The notes under the pieces were generated by a model, which saw only the letters and a list, made by a program, of their open reading frames with translations, ran no database searches and had not been told where the DNA came from. Shown one piece after another: positions 1 to 11,080 of a stretch of 64,000 nt of DNA. Each line of letters opens with the position of its first letter. Position 1 is the stretch's first letter. Origin of the DNA: Otis tarda (Eukaryota; Chordata; Aves; Otidiformes; Otididae); assembly GCA_026413225.1 (NCBI GenBank), contig CM048552.1, positions 167,908,053 through 167,972,052 on the forward strand. Reading direction: 5' to 3'. The translations under genes were made by a program, and so were the position numbers.

Positions 1-530
1 GCTCCTGAGCTCTCTTCGTGTGTCCATTCACGATGTCCATAACACAAAATCCATCCTGCACCAGAGCTGGGCTTTTATTCGCCTAGGATACCTCAGAAAA
101 TAAAGACTGACCGTGGGCCGTCACAGATATCTCACCACTTCCTGCAGATGTGGGGAGTCCACCATACGTTTGGCATTCCTCTGAACAGCACCAAGCAAGT
201 GATTGTAGAACACGCGCACAAAACCCTGAAAGCACAGCTAATCTGCTTGAGAGAGGGGGAAAAGAGGGGTTCGCCAGGAGTCTTGGTCAGTGAAGTACTT
301 GTGGTACTGAATCATATGTCCTTTGCTGATCCTTAACCCGTTTCCCCTATCCAAAATCATTTTTCCTTATGTCAGCTGCTGTTTGGGGGCAAGGCACTCC
401 CAGGGATCCGGTACCGCCTGCCAGAAGACCCACGTTGGGAAGGTCCTGCTGATTTGCTAACATGGGGACAAGGGTATGCTTGTATCTCCACAGGTGCAGG
501 GACCCGATGGATCCCAGCTGTGGCTGGAGG
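1..530 (+). pseudogene. pol (ERV remnant): Endogenous retrovirus pol remnant: integrase core and C-terminal domain
   Basis: This is the tail of a retroviral pol gene; integrase inserts viral DNA into the host chromosome. The frame through 97-336 reads an integrase core: a KTD motif gives the second catalytic Asp (codon 109-111), then GIP and IVE, with the catalytic Glu at codon 208-210. A separate frame around 440-510 carries the C-terminal signature TWGQGYACIST followed by RWIPA, typical of alpha/betaretroviral (class II) integrases. The first catalytic Asp would lie upstream of the window. Stops and frame changes (for example the stop ending the frame at 336) show it is dead. Only 32 residues separate the Asp and Glu, where DX35E is usual, so about three codons are missing. 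Class II assignment is by motif recall, not alignment. Confidence 0.8.
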
Positions 531-540
531 ATCAGCAAGG

Positions 541-1033
541 TAACCGAGCAATGTGACACTCTCCAGCTCATCCTAGTGGGGTTAATCCTGATTGTGAATC
601 TTCCAGTGCCAGTGATAACGACTAATTTCTGGGAGTGGTTCACAAACTACATCAACTTTACTCAGCACGTGACGAAGGACTGACACAAATGAAGTTGGCA
701 TTAGATTATGCCCTTGCGAGGCCTGGCATCGATTGCAGTGACTTGGAGGGAGTCCTAGGTCTCCCAAGCTACTGCTGTTTGGACTTCAGCGAAAATGCTT
801 CCTTGGCCTCGGAGAAGACACGTGCGCATGCTGCCCAGTTAGTATTCAACATCAGGGCTCTAAAAGACTGGGGGTAGTTTTCGGACTTCTTCAGTTTACC
901 TAGATGGCCAAGAAATACTGTGTCTATAGGTTTGACAATCCTAGTAGTTGCTTTGATAAGGCTTTGTTTGTTTCTGTTATTGTTACCTTTCTTGCATGCT
1001 ATGATTGAGGGGTTACTAGGCAACTATTCGTAA
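541..1033 (+). pseudogene. env (ERV remnant): Collapsed endogenous retrovirus env remnant
   Basis: This is what is left of an envelope gene between integrase and the LTR. A first frame ending at 683 holds a hydrophobic, signal-peptide-like run (about 563-610) followed by a tryptophan-rich start of the surface subunit. A second frame, open from 635 to 1033 except for one TAG at 875-877, reads as the transmembrane subunit. It has a Cys, an acidic LEG stretch and a CC pair, as in the CX6CC motif of alpharetrovirus-like TM proteins but with a longer spacing, then a membrane anchor at about 929-1000 and a short cytoplasmic end. Normal env is well over 1 kb. Here the start of SU runs almost directly into the end of TM, so most of the gene is deleted. 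Non-functional. Confidence 0.6.
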
Positions 1034-1096
1034 TCAACTATGTTATAACGGCATCCGCCTCAGGGTACCAGCCGTTAGACTAGAATGATTTAGCAT

Positions 1097-1109
1097 AGAG
1101 GGGGGGAAT
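1097..1109 (+). promoter_or_regulatory. Retroviral polypurine tract
   Basis: An uninterrupted purine run (AGAGGGGGGGAA plus one T) lies immediately before TGTGGGG, the expected start of the 3' LTR. In retroviruses this tract primes plus-strand DNA synthesis. Its position between the env stop (1031-1033) and the LTR fixes the LTR boundary. Confidence 0.75.
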
Positions 1110-1510
1110 TGTGGGGTAACGTTAGAAGGGATGCACGTACGCTGGAGGGGCGGTCCGTGGCGACTCACGCACTGGACGCGGATGAATCCATGAGTGCAGG
1201 GGTCAGGTGTGTCCATGTATGTGGTGGGCACGGATAAGTCCAGGAGTGCAGGGGACAGGTGCGTCCACGTACGTGGTAGGCACGGATAAGTCCATGAGTG
1301 TAGGGGTAGGTGCGTGGCGGGCATGGATGGGTCCATGGGTGCAGGGGGGCGGGTGCGTTCGCGTGCGCAGCGGGTGTACGGGTATTTAACCCTTTGTTGC
1401 GCAGCATTAAATTGAAGGCTTGGCTTGACGGTATCCATGTGATGCCCTGCTTTCCCCGGAGCGGGGCTCCGGTGCGTGCAGGGTAGGTTAGCTGGCAAGA
1501 GAAGCCTGCA
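1110..1510 (+). mobile_element. 3' LTR of a class II endogenous retrovirus
   Basis: The LTR starts with TGTGGGG directly after the polypurine tract and is taken to end at ...GCCTGCA (1510), where CR1 sequence begins, giving a TG...CA element of about 401 bp. U3 holds 52-bp tandem repeats, a TATA-like TATTTAA near 1381-1387 and an ATTAAA polyadenylation-type hexamer near 1407. The right boundary is inferred from where CR1 homology starts. The expected 6-bp target duplication (GTACTG on this side) cannot be checked because the 5' flank lies outside the window. Confidence 0.65.
1188..1355. repeat. 52-bp tandem repeats in LTR U3
   Basis: Two adjacent 52-bp units (1188-1239 and 1240-1291), each starting CCA(T/G)GAGTGCAGGGG, are followed by a 41-bp shortened unit (1292-1332) and a partial fourth unit from 1333. 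Repeats upstream of the TATA-like box are typical of retroviral enhancer regions. No specific factor site is claimed. Confidence 0.8.
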
Positions 1511-2402
1511 GTACTGGAAGGCTGCTATAAGGTCTCCCCGGAGCCTCCTCTTGTCCAGGCTGAACAGCCCCAAGTCTTTCAGCCTATCCTCATAGGATAG
1601 GTGCTCCAGCCCTCTGATCACCTCCATGGCCCTCCTCTGGACTTGCTCCAACAGTTTCATATCCTTGTTATGTGCTCCAGAGCTGGACGCAGTACTCCAG
1701 GTGGGGTCTCACGAGAGCAGAATAGAGGGGGAGAGTCACCTCCCTTGATCTGCTGGCCACAAATCTTTTGATACAGCCCAGAATGCAGTTTGCTTTCTGG
1801 GCTGCAAGAGCACATTGCTTGCTCATGCTGAGCTTCTCATCCACCAGTACCCCCAAGCCCTTCTCCTCAGGGCTGCTCTCAATCCATTCCCCGCCCAGCC
1901 TGTATTTATGCCTGAGATTGCCCTGACCCATGTGCAGGACCTTACCCCTGGTTGAACTTCATGAGGTTTGCATGGGCCCACCTCTCCAGCCTGTCAAGGT
2001 CCCTCTGGATGGCATCCCTTTCCTCCAGTATGTTGACCATATCACAGAGCTTGGTGCAGAAAGTGAACTTGCTGAGGGTGCACTCTATCCCACTGTCCAT
2101 GGTGCCAACAAAGATGTTAAACAGTGCCCGTCCCAAAACCAACCCCTGAGGAATGCCACTTGTCACCGGTCTCTACTTGGACATTGATCCATTGACCGCA
2201 ACTCTTTGAGTGTGGCCATCCAGCCAATTCCTTATCCACTCAGTCATCAAATCCATGTCTCTCCAGTTTAAAGAGAAGGATGTTTTGTGGGACAGTGTCA
2301 AATGCTTTGCACCAGTCCAGGTAGATGATGTCTGTTGGTCATCCCTTGTCCACCAACGCTGTAACTCCATCATAGAAGGCCACCAAATTGGTCAGACACA
2401 AA
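1511..2402 (-). mobile_element. CR1 LINE fragment (reverse transcriptase region)
   Basis: Reading the minus strand from 2402 to 1511 gives the CR1 reverse transcriptase order: the stretch around the first catalytic Asp, SGIPQGLVLG near 2160, GIECTLSKF near 2080-2060, [11 protein letters not shown] near 1850-1820, and [11 protein letters not shown] near 1690, ending at DLIAAFQYC. The catalytic FADD box is degenerate (reads FTFC), and at least three frames are needed, so it is inactive. The 3' UTR and octamer tail are absent at the left side, where the retroviral LTR begins. The ERV probably inserted into this CR1, and the rest would then lie beyond the window. Confidence 0.9.
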
Positions 2403-2414
2403 TTTAATCACACA

Positions 2415-2662
2415 ATCAGCACAAATTGAAACACAAGAAATTATGTTTAAACACATTTTAAAGAAAAAAAAATATTGTGATGGTAGTCAAACACTGGAAC
2501 AGCTTGGCCAGGGAGGTCCTCGAGTCCCCACTGTTGGAGGCAATCAAAATTTGACTGAACATGGTTCTGAGATATCTTCTGTAGCTGACCCTACTCTGAC
2601 GTGCACAGTTGGTCTATGCGATCTTGAAAGGTGCCTTCCTACCTCAACAGTTCTGTGGTTAT
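2415..2662 (+). mobile_element. CR1 LINE 3' end fragment
   Basis: About 250 bp of the CR1 end in sense orientation: the region coding for VVKHWN-like residues (GTAGTCAAACACTGGAACAG near 2481), the GGGAGGT...GAGTCCCC...TTGGAGG box (about 2511-2540), then the 3' UTR CCTTCCTACCTCAACAG followed by a decayed tail near 2655-2662. It lies within about 15 bp of the minus-strand CR1 at 1511-2402, giving two CR1 pieces with truncated ends facing each other. Confidence 0.75.
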
Positions 2663-5600
2663 GGAAACTGTCTGTGAATAATTGGAAGTGGGAGACTAAA
2701 AGGTTTTGAAACTTCAGAAGAATGATTTGTACCTGAAGGGGATGGATACAATGATCCATAAATTCCATTTCAACTACATTTCTTAATTTACCATAAAGGC
2801 TATCTATTTCTGAAATAGCTTAATTTAAGTTACATACTGGTAGTTTCAGCTGGCTTCTGGAGTCTGAAGAAAATATGATTTTTAGCCTTCTATATTCTTA
2901 ATGTTACAGCCTTGAATCCTCAAACTGCCTATGACATCTTTAACTAAGATAAATAGCTTTTCTCTTAAACATTGCAGCCATATTCTTCCAGAGCAATGTT
3001 TCGAGCAACTTCTGATGCTATGTCCTTTGTAGTAAATTGGATGTGTCCTGGACTGTTTCTTGGCAGTGAGATCAGCTGTTATAGCACTGCGTATATCTAT
3101 AATTTTGTATTTTGTCACCCTCCAAAACAGATTGGCCACTACTAAACTACCTGCTGAGAATGGTCTCTTGTCCATGTTACTCTTTAAACTTTGGTGTGGG
3201 TGATAATTAAATGCTGCAAGAAAACACATTCTGTCATTCCTGTTTATCTCTTGGCCAGTTTAGTTTACCAATACAGATGTAGATACATGATCAAAAGCCC
3301 TCTCTAGTCTTCTTCTTTAGCAGAAGTAGCCGTTCTGAGTTTTACTTTATTCTCGATATCATTTTAGGCATAGGCAACAGCTTCTGCACTTGATAATCCT
3401 GAAACAATGTTTAAATATTTAAAATTGCTTCTAATCTAAGTAGGAAATGGAGCAATACTGGGTCATATAACTGTCTTAAAGTGCTGCTGCACCTGCTAAA
3501 GTTTCTGCAATGCTTCTGTTGTAAAGCTGTAGGGACAGAGAGAAAAGGAGACAGTAACAGTATTGAGTTAATTAACTATAGCAGAGTGAGTATTCAGAAT
3601 TTTTCCTGGACTATGCTATGTTCGTTATGGGTTGTTTCACCTTTATTTTGATTAAATATTTACTTAGTGGGGACAGGAGGAGACATGTTTTGGCAATTCT
3701 CTTTTGATTATGCAATTTCTTTCTGTCAGTAAAGAATTCTTCTTTTCCAGGTCTTCCTTTCAGAGAGTGGGTCCTATTTAGTTTTCAGCTAGATGTGTTT
3801 CGTCTCTACTACTTGTTTTTTTTAATTTTTAAGTACAAATAAATTTAATTTGATTATAGTGGTCTACAGAATTTCATAATTCATGCATGCCATCATATTG
3901 GTAACATTTGTTGTTAAGCTTCACATATCTTAAAAGAGATACAATATTCTGATTTTACGTATTTAGAATTTATTTCTTATTTGTTTTCTTTCTTGTGCTT
4001 TTTTTCTTTTTTCCTTTCTCAGTCTGATATCTGTTATTAAATTTTTATGTAACATTAAACTTTCTTGTAATTAAGGAAGTCTTAACATTAATCATTCCAA
4101 ATGCTTCTGATTTTCTCATATTATTTTTTTTTGCTTTTCTAACATTTTTTTTCCCCTATGGAAAATTATTTTTAAAATTATTGTATTAATGTTTATGTGT
4201 TTTAGTATGAAAGAGATCAATCCACTTACAGAATGGAAAAATATAGCTACCTTAATTGAAATAAATTATTGTTAACTTGTCAGTTGGAAGAACACTATCT
4301 AAACAAAATCTGTAACTTCAGCCATAATTACATATAAAGCAGAAAATAAATGTTACATACCATTCAATTGTTTAAAAATGAATTATCAAGCATAGTAGTC
4401 ATGTTTACACCAAAAAGTTGCAATCAGGTCTTCCACCAGGAAAAAAACAAACACACAAAGAAAAGAAACAAAAAATGCTTAGGCTTTGTGTATCATTAAT
4501 TGGTAATTTGCTTCTTGCATATAAATTACTGGGATTTTTTGGTAAATCTGGTCTATAAGTTATCATAAATTAATATCTGAAACAAATTTTGACAAAATTT
4601 AGTCTTGGCTTTCACCAGAGAAATCTGTATTTTTTTTTTCACTCTTTCTTGATTTTAATTCACATAAGATAGCTAAGACTTGTCTTGTTTTAATAGCTCA
4701 CTTTTCCATCTCTGAAATCAAGATTTACTCTTTATTTATTGGAATCTTAAGCTTTGAGGTTTTCAGTCTGAGGTTTTATTTAAATAGTTATTGTGTGTAA
4801 AAAAAAAAAAGTGCCTTAGAAAACAATAGTCAATTGTTCAAGAATACCAAAATTAAAAGAAAGAAAAATTACTACAATTTAATAATATCATAACACCTAA
4901 ATATCTAAAAAAAAAAAAGTGAGAAATTTCCCTAGCTGTTCCTTCCAAAGTCTTTTTCTTCTCCAGATACTTAATCCGTATCAGCACTTTTTTTTTTATT
5001 GATCAGAAAAAAAAACAAGTTATGTTTTTGTGACATCCTGTGGAAAGATTGTTTTATTCTCACATTGAACATGTGAGTCTGCATAAGTCCAAGGTTTACT
5101 TGGCAATATATTTATTACTGATATTTTTCTAATATCTTCATGCCATTCAGGTCTGCAGGTTAGATTTTTTAAAAGAGATATTCACTGTCTTGATATCACT
5201 GCCATTGATGTTAGTGTCAACTGAAAGTCAATAAAGACAGCTCAACAGTGAGATTAACACATCCCATCAGAGCTGTAGTGTTAGCCTGCATTCTTCCCCC
5301 TGATTAGCTCTGCAAATCCAGATAGACATATAACGAATAAAATAATGATTGTAAGTAATGTCACTAATAGTTGATCTTTTGTTTTCTAATTGCGGGCAAC
5401 ATTGATCTCACCTATTGACCTCATCTATTCACTGATTTAAGATTACTAGGATAGGATTTTTTTTTTATTAAAACATGTATAACCCACTGCCATACCTTAA
5501 TGCCTTCTATTAAAATTATACAGCTTATTTTACCCATAAATACTACCAAGATCAGCTTCATCACCTTTATCAGATTAAGTCATATGTACATTCATATTTG

Positions 5601-6095
5601 TTAGGAACCTCAGATGTAAGACAGTTTGTGAAGTCTGCTGGTCAAATTGAGTTAGAAATAGAGTGGAGAAGCTGGGAGTTAACTGTATGTTATCTTTCAT
5701 AACATTTAAATTATTTCTGCACCATTAAGTATATATCTAATTTCAATTGTTCTTTATTATTTAGGAAAAAAAACGGAGCTAGAGTTTATGTCCAAATGGT
5801 TTTCCATTTCACTTAAACCCAGCATCATTTTACTTTTGTTACCCATGATGCACTGGCATATCAAGCATGAAATTATGAAGCTAAATGTACAGGAAACTTT
5901 CTTTATGTTGAATATATTACCCTCCCAGAAGGAATTGTCCTTTTGTTTAGTTCCTTAATATGAAATTCTGACACTTTTTTTTATACAGTAGAATGAATAG
6001 GTCACTGACTGTACACTCTGAATTCTCCAAAGTGCCATGGCTTCTCTCAAGATTAAATACATTCATCCTTTGAATTAAAAATCTGTTTATCTCAG
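2663..6095. other. AT-rich intergenic/intronic sequence, no gene recognised
   Basis: No recognisable repeat family, RNA gene or conserved protein was found. It contains many short A and T runs. A minus-strand ATG frame of 115 codons (2882-3229) matches nothing I know. In another minus-strand frame a 36-codon stretch ending in TAA (2965-3075) follows an AG but lacks a polypyrimidine tract; it is discussed as a weak exon candidate. Confidence 0.6.
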
Positions 6096-7721
6096 TGTCA
6101 TAGTTTAGCCCTGCTCAGGACTAAGCTATACAGTGTCTTGCTCACCTGCCCCCACCCTCCAGTAGGATGGGGACCAAAATTATTAAAAAAAAAAATCAAC
6201 CAAACAAAAAAAAAAAAAACCACCAGGTAAAACTTGTGGGTTGAGATTAAAAAAGAAAAATTAAGAGCACAACAGAAGAATATAGAACAGAGATGGAAAA
6301 CAAACAAAACTAATAATAGAATATACTTCAGCATGTAATTTACAGTACAATAGCTCACAGCAGATCCTGCTGCCCAGCTTCCTGCCAAATAGCAGGAGGC
6401 TCCTCTCTGCACCCTTCTCAGTTACATACTGAATATGATGTCACATGGTAAGGAATAGCCCTTGGGCTAATTTGGTGTCGTAGTTCAGCCCTGATCGGGA
6501 CCAGACTACGCAGTCTCTTTCTCGCTCCCCCCACCCTCCAAGAGAATAGGAGGGGATGATATAAGAAAAACTGGTCAAGGTTTGAGATAAGGACAGGGAG
6601 AAATCCTTAAAGTTACCGTCACAGGCAAAACAGACTCGACTTGGAGAAAAATACTCATTTATTTCTAAAACTAGCAGGAGAATGAGACAGGGAACAAGAT
6701 AACCTCCCCACACCCCTCCCTCTTCCTGAGCTTAACATTATCTCTACTACCTCACCTCCCGAGCGGCACGGGAGGGGAAAAAAGGGAATGGGGGTCGCGG
6801 TCAGTTCATCACACGATGTTAAATGCCGCTGTGTCATCGTCAGGGAAAGAACTCGCATTCCTCCTCTGCTCCATCTTGGGGTCCCTCCCACGGGCCACAG
6901 TTCTTCATGAAACTGCTCCAGCATGGGTCATCTCTTCCACAGGGTGCAGTCCCTCTAGAACAGCTGTCCCAGCGGGCCCTCCACGGGCCACAGCCTCCTT
7001 CAGGCCTCCACCTGCCCCGGCATGGGGTCCTCCAGGGGCTCCAAGTGGATCTCTGCTCCTCTGTGGACCTCCATGGGCTGCAGGGGGACAACCTGCTCCA
7101 CCATGGTCTTCACCAGAGGCTGCAGAGAAATCTTGGCCAGGAGCCGCATTACTCCTCCCCCTCCTTCTTCACTGACCTTGGCATCTGCGGCTGCTCCTCA
7201 CAACAGGCTGGCAGACACCTCTCAGGATCCCTTTTACATCTTGTTCACTTCTCATCTCCTCTCCACTTCTTGCAGCCAGGCCGGGCCGAGTTGGGCCCAG
7301 ACGGCTGCCCGGTGGGAGGCCAGAGGGTGAGGCCTGCAAGGCCCACAAGGCTCACGCCTCCCCCTCTCTGCCCCCACCCAGCTGCTTCACATCTCTCCTT
7401 TCCTTTCCTGTTTTCCCCTACTTAAATATGTTATCGCAGAGGCGTTATCACAGGACATTCTGCTACCAATTGGCTCTGCCTTGGCCAGCAGCAGGTCCGC
7501 CCTAGGCCTGGCCAAGTCCACTGAACAAAGGGGAGCAACTTCTAGCAGTTTCCTACAGAAGCTACCACCTTAGGCCCCCCCCAACAAAACGAGAACATTT
7601 GGGTAAACTATCCCAGCTGTTGACCAACTAATAAACTGTCCCCCAGCCACAGCTGCCACTGGCTTTAGCCCCTCTCTCAGCTCAGGTGAAAACTAGCTCT
7701 ATCCTAGCTGGAACTAGGACA
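6096..7721 (-). mobile_element. Old solo LTR, interrupted by a nested LTR
   Basis: The outer element reads TGTCATAGTTTAGCCC at 6096 and AACTAGGACA at 7721. On the minus strand that gives a TG...CA LTR resembling an ERVL-like LTR common in birds (remembered features: the ATGATGTCACATGGTA segment near 6435 and the terminal CTATCCTAGCTGGAACTAGGACA-type end). It is flanked by CTCAG (6091-6095) and CTGAG (7722-7726), a 5-bp duplication with one mismatch, so it is a solo LTR. A second LTR sits inside it at 6476-7597; the host LTR resumes at 7598 after a repeated TTTGG. Poly-A runs near 6180-6220 mark decay. Confidence 0.8.
6476..7597 (-). mobile_element. 1.1-kb solo LTR, nested in an older LTR
   Basis: First of four copies of a 1.1-kb LTR in the window. 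On the plus strand it starts TGTCGTAGTTCAGCCC and ends CGAGAACA; transcriptional orientation is minus, as shown by the inverted TATA-like (CTTAAATATG near 7420) and polyadenylation-side features shared with the plus-strand copy at 18608. It is flanked by perfect 5-bp direct repeats TTTGG at 6471-6475 and 7598-7602, proving insertion into the older LTR. There is no internal gag-pol sequence, so it is a solo LTR left by LTR-LTR recombination. A 5-bp duplication fits ERVL or class I elements; I cannot name the family. Confidence 0.93.
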
Positions 7722-8544
7722 CTGAGAAAGCTAATTTTTTTTCACACAGTTTTCATTTCAGAAAGGCAATTAGATATACTTATCTAGTGAGCACTTGCTA
7801 TGGAAATCCTTTACAAATCTGTTAACAAGCTATTCTTGTACATAAGAAGCCGAATAGAACTAATTAAAACTATATTATATTTTACATTGTTACTTATTTC
7901 AGATGTCCAGTATCTTTCAAAAGATCTAGAGACTAGTCAACTATATTTCACTTGGTATTTTCTCTAACTTTTGAGTTAGCTTAGTTCACCATATCCTTTA
8001 CTATCTTAAATATGCACAAACATACAAAAAGTCTGAGTAAAGTGGTGGCTTTTTTTTTCTCATTCAGCACACTTTAGAGCCCTCTGTGTTTGACTAACAA
8101 TACTATCATTTTATTGTATAACCTTCTTCTATATTTGGAGTTTAATTTTTGCTTTTATGAACATCATTCCTTTAACAGTAGTGTTACAATAGTGTCACTT
8201 ATCCTGGGACTGTTATATAGATATCCTAGACTTCTGTAAAGTGGATGGACCAGCTTGGATCTAGTTGCATTTGAAGTCAAACATTTTTCTGGGATTAAAT
8301 TCAATTAAGTTCTGTTAGAGAGAGGTTCTTCATATTTTCCACTTCAAACTATACAGATTGAACTCTCTACAACATTCCTTTGATCTTTAAAGGACAATCT
8401 GGTGCATATTCTAAAGTAATAAAAATTTCTACTGGATAAATTTATTTAAGTCTAATTCTGCAGGTCAAGTAAATGCGATAGCTTTATCTGAATTTATATG
8501 GCTGTCTGTTCAACAACTATTCATAACAGTGTTCTGTATCTCTA
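7722..8544. other. AT-rich spacer, nothing recognised
   Basis: Sequence between two LTRs with short T runs. I see no gene, RNA or repeat signature. Confidence 0.6.
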
Positions 8545-8583
8545 TATGTGGATCTCTATCTACCTGTCTATCTATCTATATTG
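8545..8583. repeat. Short (TCTA)n-like microsatellite
   Basis: Degenerate TCTA/CTGT tetranucleotide run ending CTATCTATCTATATTGAG, immediately before the LTR at 8584. Confidence 0.6.
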
Positions 8584-9373
8584 AGTGGAGAAGTGCAAGT
8601 GGCTGCAGCGGTAACCTCTGTGAGGAGATGCCAGAGGCTGCCCTGTGCCAGACACAGTCAGTTCCAGCTGGCTCCAACTGACCCACCGCAGGGCATGGCT
8701 GAGCCCAGCAGCCAAGATGGTAGGACCTCTAGGGAAACATGTTTAAGAAATGGCAGAAAGCACCACAGAAAGAAGAGGAGGGGAAAAAAAAAGTGAGAAA
8801 GAGCAAAGTGAAGACCAAGGTTAGAGAAGGAACAGGCAGTTCTCCATGGTGCTAGAACAGAGATTCCCCTGCAGCCAACAGAGAACCTGCTCCAACTGTA
8901 CTTGAGCACATAGATATTCCAAAATGAACTATCACCCATAGAAAGCCTGTACTGGAGCAGAAGAAAAGTGTGGAAAGGAAGGAGTGGTAGAGAGAGGCTG
9001 TTATATACAGATTGTAATCCCTACCTACCCCTCATCCCCCACTGCATCTCTTGGGGAGGGAGGACAGGAGTCTTGAGTGAAGGAGTGAAGTTGAGCTTGG
9101 GAAGGGGGAAGAGAAAAGCTGTTGTTTTAATATTTGGGGTTTTTGTTTTGTTTTGTTTTCCTCTAAACAAAATATTAATTGTAATTAGCAATAAATTTAT
9201 TAACTTCTATTTTGTGTACAATGGTAATTGGTAAGTTATCTCCCTGTCTTCATCTCGATTCACAATCTTTCTTGTGCCTCTTCTTCCTATTTTCTCCCTA
9301 ATCCCACTGAGTGGGGAGGAGTGTGCAAGCAGCTAGACAGATGTTTGGCTGTTAGCCAAGAATAATCCACCAT
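8584..9373 (+). mobile_element. Degraded ERV solo LTR
   Basis: A plus-oriented LTR distantly related to the 1.1-kb family. Shared landmarks in order: CTGCAGCGGTAACCTCTGTGA near 8605, the GTTCCAGCTGGCTCCAACTG box near 8660, a TATA-like GTTTAAG near 8741, an AATAAA polyadenylation signal at 9190-9195, and GGTAATTGGTAAGT...CCCTGTCTTCATCTCGA near 9220-9258. It ends near 9373 at GCCAAGAATAATCCACCA, close to the remembered end CCAGGGTTAACCCACCACA. The left end seems truncated next to a microsatellite; no target duplication is visible. It is much more diverged than the 1.1-kb copies, so probably older. Confidence 0.75.
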
Positions 9374-9383
9374 TTGCTCCATC

Positions 9384-9412
9384 ATCCGTCTATCCATCCA
9401 TCCATCTATCAG
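9384..9412. repeat. Short (ATCC)n microsatellite
   Basis: ATCCGTCTATCCATCCATCC-type run just after the degraded LTR. Confidence 0.7.
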
Positions 9413-11080
9413 TTGTATTTTTACTTTCAGTTGTCTTGAGTTAAGTAAGACTTAAGAATAAATGGATAACATCAAGCCATTCCTCCTTTACAGTTGAGGG
9501 GAAGTGCCCATGGAAGTGGGACTACAATGTAATTGTCATGATTGATCTCATCATTTGCCCAAGGCCTTAGCATTGTCTACTGGTAACAAATTTAGGCTCT
9601 CATTTCAGCTACACATACAAAGACAGTGTACCTCAAAGACCAGAGGGAAGGCATCGTTTTGTACTTGGTTTTGTTTGTTTGCTTCCCCAACAATCCCCCA
9701 GCCTCCCCACCCTCAAGGACTATTACTAAGAAGGTGCTCCGTTACTGAAAATAACAAGTGTCCTAATTCCACAGGAAACATGTGACAGGGTAAAATCAAA
9801 CTAAAGAAAATATCCTGCTACTGTATTGGAAGGCATATGAAACTAAGTCTAAAGGAGCATTTAGTCACCAATGTATTCTAAATATAACATTTAAGAGGTT
9901 GTAAGGTTTTAATTAGAGAAAATAAACTATTTCCTCTGGATCTACAATATGTATTGTTCCATCTTTTATTTATGCGTCAATAATAAAGAGCAGATCCGCT
10001 GCAGGAATGGATGGTCATTAATGTTTAAAAAAGCTGGGCTCGCAACTTCAGCTGAACTGAAGCTAAAGCAGCTTAGTGTTACCCATAGTTTCACATAGAT
10101 CAAATTTCTTGGAAACAATAGCAAAGTTCATGAAAAAAATACATCAACTATGTGACAACAGGTGTTTTACATGGCAGTTGAAAATAGATGTCACTTTGCA
10201 GCATGTGAAAATATCTGTGGAGGAGAAACTAGATTGGTTGTCTCTAAAACTCAAACTCACTGAAGAACTAATAAAATCAAATAACTATTAATTATTGAAG
10301 AACTGTTAACAATCAAAGAAGTAATAAGAAACATTAAGAAAAAATACCCTGTTTCCACTATTTCAAGCATTACAAAAATAATACAGAAAATATGCTGCTT
10401 TTTTTTTTTTTTTGAGAATTAAAGGGGAAATAAAGGGGAAAAAAAAGGAAAAAAAAAGATGGGTTATTGTAAGGTTTGGGCTAGAATTACAGGGTTTTTT
10501 TGGGGAAAAAAAAAATCCTAGAATATATCTTATTACATTTGATGTAATAAGGTGATGAGGTGATGTCTGGGTTAAGATGAAGGCTAAGGACACTGGGACT
10601 CATGCTAAAAACAGGAAACCAAAAAGTGTCATCAAGGCCAGCCCTGTAGCTCCCTCTCAGGATTAGCGCCTAAGCTTAAGGCTGAAGTTAGAGTTAGAAC
10701 TATGGAAAAAAACACTAGATTCATTGCATCTCTTGCAAAATTTTACAACAACCTTAGGCCCAAATCAGGGCCATTATTTCCAAGTGTGTTAGCTAACCAT
10801 AACACTCCTGGATGTAGCCTATACCTGGTTTTCTTGAAGATGATACCCTTGAGTAGTTAGAAGTAAAACTGATAGTGCTGCGTTCAGCTTCAGCAAGAAG
10901 TGGCCACAGACAAGCTCTGACTGATCTATAGGCTTTCTAGTGGTGCAGCTGAGGAGATTAGGGTCAACAGAAAGACCTTGGAGAATGTTAGCAGTTGTAG
11001 CCTTGTCAACTACTATGGCTCAGATGAGGTATTCTTACTTTCCCAGCATCTTCTAGCTTGAAGAGCGAAGGTGGAGAGGA

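Noticed and set aside
1043-1660. 205-codon minus-strand frame with proline-rich repeats
   Set aside because: It spans the antisense of the LTR repeats and part of the CR1; the repeated Pro/His/Thr pattern comes from the 52-bp tandem repeats.
6823-7425. 200-codon plus-strand frame
   Set aside because: Antisense to a minus-oriented solo LTR; not kept open in the other copies and without any domain.
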